Source of the DNA: Narthecium ossifragum
Taxonomy: Eukaryota > Streptophyta > Magnoliopsida > Dioscoreales > Nartheciaceae
Direction of reading: 5' to 3'
DNA length: 64,000 nucleotides
Assembly (NCBI GenBank): GCA_963920575.1
Contig: OY986974.1
Coordinates: 4,159,281-4,223,280, forward strand
The notes beneath the pieces were generated by a model that was not told where the DNA came from, did not search any database, and was given only the letters and a program-made list of their open reading frames with translations. Each line of letters begins with the position of its first letter. Position 1 is the stretch's first letter. Of the stretch, positions 59,285-64,000 are shown piece after piece. The position numbers and the translations under genes are program-made.

Positions 59285-59900
59285 TCAATCTTATAAGGAA
59301 CAATAACGGTTATAACCGTTTCCCTTATATTAGTTTATTTACATGTATATTTTCCTAAGTTAACTTTGTATATTTTTATCATATTCCCTAGGTTAGTTTT
59401 AAATATACATCAACCTTATAAGGAGTAAAAACGGTTACAACCGTTTACCTCCTATTAGTTTATTTACATGTATATTTTCCTAAGTTAACTTTGTATATTT
59501 TTATCATTTTCCCTAGGTTAGTTTTAAATATACATCCTTATAATCATAAGCCAGGAGATTAGTTTTAAATATACATACTTATCTACCTTATAAGATCCAA
59601 TGGTAGTTACTTTTATGACTCATCATCTGAGTCATAAACTTATACACACATGGCATACACGTGACATACACGTGGTATAAAATTATAATTAAATAAACAA
59701 AAGAAAGAATAGTGGATGATGTGGCGTAAGTTATAATAGAGATAGTGGGGGCGGGCAGTTAGCCGTGCCAGGTGGCACGGGCCCACCACCTAGTCAACCT
59801 TATAAGGAGCAATAACGGTTATGCATAACCGCCCCCTTATAATGTTAACCTTATATGATATCAATATTAATCCATTAATCAAATTCGGTTTTTATAACCG
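59285..59900. repeat. Repeats built on AACGGTTATAACCGTT
   Basis: AATAACGGTTATAACCGTTT near 59303, AAAACGGTTACAACCGTTTA near 59428, AATAACGGTTATGCATAACC near 59812 and CGGTTTTTATAACCGAA near 59888 are imperfect palindromes. They usually follow CCTTATAAGGA (itself a palindrome). The stretch TATTAGTTTATTTACATGTA to GTTTTAAATATACAT is present twice in direct orientation (about 59325 and 59450). The block abuts the left end of the copia element. Confidence 0.6.
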
Positions 59901-59945
59901 AATCATCCATTAATCTGATCGTTATATGATGGTTAACCTGCCAGG

Positions 59946-60546
59946 TGTTAGTGGGTCCAGCCCACTATGGGTTTAAGTGCCCATGTGCCTCTCACGTGAG
60001 GTGTGTGTGGGTATTTTAAAAAGGGTGAAAACCCTAGCTGTAAGTGGATGGGAATGAGACCCAGCCGTCACCAACAAAGAGAGGAGAGTTGCAGAACTGT
60101 TCATGTTGCGCAGCAGACTTCCAGGCAGCAATCAAAGGTTCATCCACCGTCTGATTGGGCTGAAATTTTGTGGAGACATTCAGGACTCTAGGAACTAACA
60201 TCTGAAAAGTGGGTTTTTGGATTTGAAGCTTCCTAAGATCAGTTATAGCATTCTTGAACAGTACCTACGAATTTGGTGAGATCCTTCCTCTTTCTTTGTT
60301 GAGATTTGCTGCCAAGGATTATTCCTTGATGATAAACTTGTTGTAGCCTCTAGTTTTGACTAGAGAAGATCTTGTACTCCCATTATAGTTGATTATAGTT
60401 GAGATCTTCTTGGACTACGGTTCCGTGGTTTTTTTTTTCTTCTCACCTGCGGGTTTTTTTTAATTATGCTTTGAGTTGTTGGTTTGATCTAGATTCACAC
60501 AGGAAGGGTGAAAGGTTTATTCCGCTGGACTGGTCATTCCTTAACA
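59946..60546 (+). repeat. Probable 5' LTR, about 601 bp
   Basis: It begins TGTTAGTGGG and ends CATTCCTTAACA, with TGTTA/TAACA as matching ends, three bases before the primer-binding site. A TATA-like TATTTTAAAAAGGGTG lies near 60012. The right end is well supported by the primer site. The left end is inferred, because the 3' LTR is not in the window and the CCAGG target duplication cannot be checked. Confidence 0.7.
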
Positions 60547-60549
60547 GAG

Positions 60550-60561
60550 TGGTATCAGAGC
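60550..60561 (+). other. tRNA-iMet primer-binding site
   Basis: TGGTATCAGAGC, the standard plant retroelement site complementary to the 3' end of initiator methionine tRNA, lies just after the LTR. Confidence 0.92.
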
Positions 60562-60594
60562 GAGGTTGTTGATTCCTGTTCTGTGTGTTGAATC

Positions 60595-63500
60595 ATGGAA
60601 GCCAACATGAGTAGAATGATTACTTTGAATGGTTCAAACTATCACACTTGGAAAGGAAAAATGGAAGATCTTCTATATGTGAAACATTATCATCAACCCG
60701 TGTTTGTCATTGAAAGGCCAGAAGATAAATCTGAAGAAGAATGGACTTTGCTACATCGGCAAGTCTGTGGATATCTTAGGCAATGGGTGGATGATAATGT
60801 GTTGAACCATATTGATGGAGAGACAAATGCACGCATCTTGTGGAAAAAGCTTGAAGGGTTATATGCAAGAAAAACTGGAAATAATAAAATGTTTCTGATG
60901 AAACAACTAATGTTCTTGAGATACCGAGATGGAACTCCTTTGGCTGATCACCTTAACACATTTCAAGGGATTATGAATCAGTTAGCTGGAATGGGCATCA
61001 AATTTGATGAGGAGGTGCAGGGGTTATTTTTGCTCGGTACATTGCCGGACTCTTGGGAGACATTTAAAGTGTCATTATTTAATTCAGCCCCAAATGGTGT
61101 AATCAACATGGATTTGACAAAAAGCAGTGTTTTTAATGAAGAAGGGAGAAGAAAATTAGAGGGGTCTTCTTCTACCAATTCAGAAGTTTTGATTACAGAA
61201 AGAAGGGGGAGAAGTACAAGCAGAGGTCCGAAGGACAGGAAACAATACAGAAGCAAGTCCAATAAGTTTGCTAATGTTGAGTGTTATTACTGTGGTAAAA
61301 AGGGGCACATCAAGAAGCATTGCAGAAAATATAAGAGAGAGAATCAAAATGAGACAGGAAAGGGAACAAAGAAAGAAGAAGGATCTAGTGATGAAAGAGT
61401 TGCTATCACTACCCCTGGAGATTTTCTCTTTATTCATGACAGTGATGCTATAAATTTTGCATGCCTTGATACTATTTGGGTGATAGATAGTGGTGCTTCT
61501 GTTCATGCTACATCTCGACATGACTACTTTACATCCTATACACGTGGAGAGTTTGGAACTGTGAAAATGGGCAACGATGGCTCGTCTAAAGTCATTGGCG
61601 TTGGAGATGTATGCTTGGAGCTAGCTAATGGTATGAAGTTAGTTCTTAAAGATGTGAAGCACATTCCAGATATTCGTGTAAACATAATATCTGCAGGCAG
61701 ACTTGATGACGAGGGGTACTGCAACACCTTCAATGATGGCCAGTGGAAGCTCAACAGGGGTGCAATGGTTGTGGCTCGAGGCAAGAAATTTTCTACACTT
61801 TATTTATTGCAGGCGAAGCTTTCTAAAAGCAGTATCAATGCAGTAGAAGAAGAAAATAAAGTAGAACTGTGGCACAAGAGGCTTGGGCACATGAGTGAGA
61901 AAGGCCTGACAGTTTTGGCTAAGAAGAATATTTTATCTGACATAAAAGATACACCTTTGGGAAAGTGTGTTCATTGTTTGGCAGGAAATCAGAATAGAGT
62001 TGCCTTCAAAAGCTCTCCTTCCTCTAGAAAGACAGATATACTTGACTTGGTGCATTCAGATGTTTGTGGGCCTATGAAGACAAGAACACTTGGTGGTTCT
62101 CTATATTTTGTGACTTTCATAGATGACCATTCAAGAAAATTGTGGGTGTACACATTGAAGACCAAAGATCAAGTGCTTGATGTGTTCAAGCAATTTCATG
62201 CTCTAGTAGAGAGACAAACTGGTAAGAAATTGAAGTGCATCAGGACAGATAATGGGGGTGAGTATTTAGGTCCCTTTGATGAGTACTGCAGGCAACAGGG
62301 AATTCGACATCAGAAGACTCCTCCCAAAACTCCTCAATTGAATGGCTTAGCTGAGAGAATGAACAGGACGCTGATAGAGAGAGTGAGATGTTTACTTTCA
62401 CATGCACAATTACCAAGATCCTTCTGGGGTGAGGCTTTAAATACTGTTGTTCATGTTTTAAATCTCACGCCATGTGTTCCTTTGCAGTTTGATGTACCAA
62501 ACAGGGTTTGGACAGGCAAAGATGTTTCTTATAACCACTTGCGTGTCTTTGGATGTAAGGCATTTGTGCATATCCCCAAAGATGAAAGGTCGAAGTTGGA
62601 TGCTAAAACTCGACAATACATTTTTCTTGGTTATGGTGAAGATGAGTTTGGATACAGGTTTTATGATCCAGTTGAGAAGAAACTTGTGAGAAGCAGGGAT
62701 GTTGTGTTTATGGAGGATCAGAACATACAGGATATCGAGAAAGCAGAGAAGCCAGTGTCCCAATTCAGTGATGGTTTGGTTGACTTAGATCCAGTTCCTT
62801 TAGCAAATTTGCCAACACAAGTTGAAGAGAATGTTCAGGATGACCATGTTACAGTTGATGCAGATGCACCCTTACCTGTTGAAGACCAAGGTGATGAGAC
62901 AGTTGTTGATGAAAATGATGAGCAGTTTATTCCAAGAGAACCTCAAGTTAGGAAGTCAACCAGGGAGCATCATCCCTCATCTAGATACCCAGAATCAGAG
63001 TATGCTTTGGTTACTGAAGAGGGGGAGCCAGAATGTTTTCAGGAGATGCAAGCTCATAAAGATAAGCAGAGTTGGGTGAAGGCTATGCAGGAAGAGATGA
63101 ATTCTCTACTAAAGAATAACACTTATGAGTTGGTAGAACTTCCAGAAGGTAAAAGGGCTCTGGAAAATAAATGGGTATTTAAGAAAAAGATGGATGGTGA
63201 AAAGCTAGTAAAGTACAAAGCTCGATTGGTGGTTAAAGGCTTCAGGCAGAAGAAAGGTATTGACTTTGATGAGATATTCTCTCCTGTTGTAAAATTGAAT
63301 TCCATTCGAGTGGTTATGGGTTTAACAGCTAGCTTGGATCTTGAACTTGAACAGTTGGATGTGAAGACATCTTTTCTTCATGGTGACTTGGAGGAGGAAA
63401 TCTACATGGTTCAGTCAGAAGGATTTGAAGTAAAAGGGAAAGAGCATATGGTCTGCAGATTGAAAAAGAGTCTGTACGGGTTGAAGCAGGCTCCTAGACA

Positions 63501-64000
63501 GTGGTATAAAAAGTTCGACTCCTTTATGGTGGGTCATGGCTATTCTAGGACAGAGGAAGATCATTGTGTGTATGTCAGAAAATCCCCGGATGGTAAATTT
63601 ATTATCCTTCCTTTGTATGTAGATGATATGCTAATAGTGGGACAAGATGCTCAGTTGATTCACAATTTGAAGGCAGATTTGTCCAAGACTTTTGATATGA
63701 AAGACCTTGGTGTAGCACGACAGATTTTGGGTATGCATATTACTCGTGACAGGAAAGCCAAGAAGCTGTGGTTATCACAAGAAAAGTACATTGAGAAGGT
63801 ACTTGAAAGATTTAATATGAAGAATGTTAAGTCAATAAGTACACCCCTTGGTGGTCACTTTAGTCTGAGTAAGAAGACTTGTCCTTCTACCAAAGAAGAA
63901 AAAGACAGCATGGTTGCAGTCCCTTATTCCTCAGCTGTTGGGAGTTTGATGTATGACATGGTTGGTACACGCCCAGACATTGCCCATGCAGTTGGTGTTG
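60595..64000 (+). CDS. Copia gag-pol polyprotein, runs off the window
   Basis: The frame from the ATG at 60595 stays open for 1135 codons to the window edge. A gag region comes first. A CCHC zinc knuckle ([14 protein letters not shown]) is at about residues 230-243. The protease motif is [12 protein letters not shown] with its aspartate near 298. The pre-integrase motif [14 protein letters not shown] is near 425. The integrase triad is D489 (HSDVCGPM), D552 (RTDNGGEY) and E587 (LAERMNRT), with DD35E spacing. The reverse transcriptase carries [28 protein letters not shown] and the YVDD site near 1008. The [12 protein letters not shown] stretch before the zinc knuckle is typical of Tnt1/Tork-lineage elements. 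Slight departures from consensus are seen ([22 protein letters not shown]). Confidence 0.93.
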   Translation, partial: MEANMSRMITLNGSNYHTWKGKMEDLLYVKHYHQPVFVIERPEDKSEEEWTLLHRQVCGYLRQWVDDNVLNHIDGETNARILWKKLEGLYARKTGNNKMFLMKQLMFLRYRDGTPLADHLNTFQGIMNQLAGMGIKFDEEVQGLFLLGTLPDSWETFKVSLFNSAPNGVINMDLTKSSVFNEEGRRKLEGSSSTNSEVLITERRGRSTSRGPKDRKQYRSKSNKFANVECYYCGKKGHIKKHCRKYKRENQNETGKGTKKEEGSSDERVAITTPGDFLFIHDSDAINFACLDTIWVIDSGASVHATSRHDYFTSYTRGEFGTVKMGNDGSSKVIGVGDVCLELANGMKLVLKDVKHIPDIRVNIISAGRLDDEGYCNTFNDGQWKLNRGAMVVARGKKFSTLYLLQAKLSKSSINAVEEENKVELWHKRLGHMSEKGLTVLAKKNILSDIKDTPLGKCVHCLAGNQNRVAFKSSPSSRKTDILDLVHSDVCGPMKTRTLGGSLYFVTFIDDHSRKLWVYTLKTKDQVLDVFKQFHALVERQTGKKLKCIRTDNGGEYLGPFDEYCRQQGIRHQKTPPKTPQLNGLAERMNRTLIERVRCLLSHAQLPRSFWGEALNTVVHVLNLTPCVPLQFDVPNRVWTGKDVSYNHLRVFGCKAFVHIPKDERSKLDAKTRQYIFLGYGEDEFGYRFYDPVEKKLVRSRDVVFMEDQNIQDIEKAEKPVSQFSDGLVDLDPVPLANLPTQVEENVQDDHVTVDADAPLPVEDQGDETVVDENDEQFIPREPQVRKSTREHHPSSRYPESEYALVTEEGEPECFQEMQAHKDKQSWVKAMQEEMNSLLKNNTYELVELPEGKRALENKWVFKKKMDGEKLVKYKARLVVKGFRQKKGIDFDEIFSPVVKLNSIRVVMGLTASLDLELEQLDVKTSFLHGDLEEEIYMVQSEGFEVKGKEHMVCRLKKSLYGLKQAPRQWYKKFDSFMVGHGYSRTEEDHCVYVRKSPDGKFIILPLYVDDMLIVGQDAQLIHNLKADLSKTFDMKDLGVARQILGMHITRDRKAKKLWLSQEKYIEKVLERFNMKNVKSISTPLGGHFSLSKKTCPSTKEEKDSMVAVPYSSAVGSLMYDMVGTRPDIAHAVGV

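Larger units (their letters stand above)
59946..64000 (+). mobile_element. Ty1/copia retrotransposon, Tnt1/Tork type, 5' portion
   Basis: The order is 5' LTR, primer-binding site, then one long gag-pol frame with zinc knuckle, aspartic protease, integrase and reverse transcriptase, the copia order. The window ends inside the reverse transcriptase/RNase H region, so RNase H, the polypurine tract and the 3' LTR lie outside. No stop or frameshift was found in 3406 bases of coding sequence, which suggests a recent insertion. Confidence 0.93.

Noticed and set aside
60978..61784. Minus-strand frames inside the copia element
   Set aside because: They are antisense to a continuous gag-pol frame with all expected motifs.

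Overview
The window is nuclear DNA of a flowering plant, most likely a monocot. Genes are split by GT-AG introns, intergenic DNA is AT-rich, and some coding exons are very GC-rich (the main GH10 exon and the intronless GRAS gene) next to genes of ordinary composition. That mixture suggests a commelinid-type monocot; the species cannot be fixed from the sequence. No prokaryotic, organellar or CRISPR-like content was seen.

Seven apparently intact host genes are present. From left to right: a secreted GH10 xylanase (579-4830, +); a P-class PPR protein (8951-11362, -); a conserved plant protein of unknown function in five exons (12119-14934, -); an MSL2/MSL3-type plastid mechanosensitive channel in 13 exons (15695-28802, +), head-to-head with the previous gene; the U-box cyclophilin CYP65/PUB49 in 11 exons (30626-34402, +); a SHORT-ROOT-type GRAS factor (39844-41406, -); and a Golgi-type GH43 glycosidase in two exons separated by a 6.2-kb intron (49059-56686, -). 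They are unrelated housekeeping, cell-wall and developmental genes, with no operon-like logic.

The unusual part is the mobile and broken DNA between and inside these genes. Two Mutator-like elements with long terminal inverted repeats and exact 9-bp target duplications carry host gene pieces: 29244-30370 (CIPK kinase joined to STP sugar transporter) and 45481-46815 (a nearly whole thylakoid-lumen PsbP-like gene, intron included, broken by one inserted base). Two more long-TIR elements lie back to back in the GH43 intron (53384-54018 and 54024-55222). A 1.2-kb stretch at 36026-37200 holds fragments of histone H4, pectin methylesterase and amidase beside a block of short inverted repeats that recurs inside the 54024-55222 element.

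Other features are a degenerate tandem copy of the xylanase (5640-7865), a solo LTR with a clean 5-bp duplication (13615-14288), a 2.2-kb Harbinger-like element with a triplicated internal module (20391-22634), a 485-bp tandem triplication (23351-24805), several MITEs, CA-rich minisatellites, and at the right edge an apparently young Ty1/copia element of the Tnt1/Tork type (59946 to beyond 64000) whose gag-pol frame is open to the end of the window.
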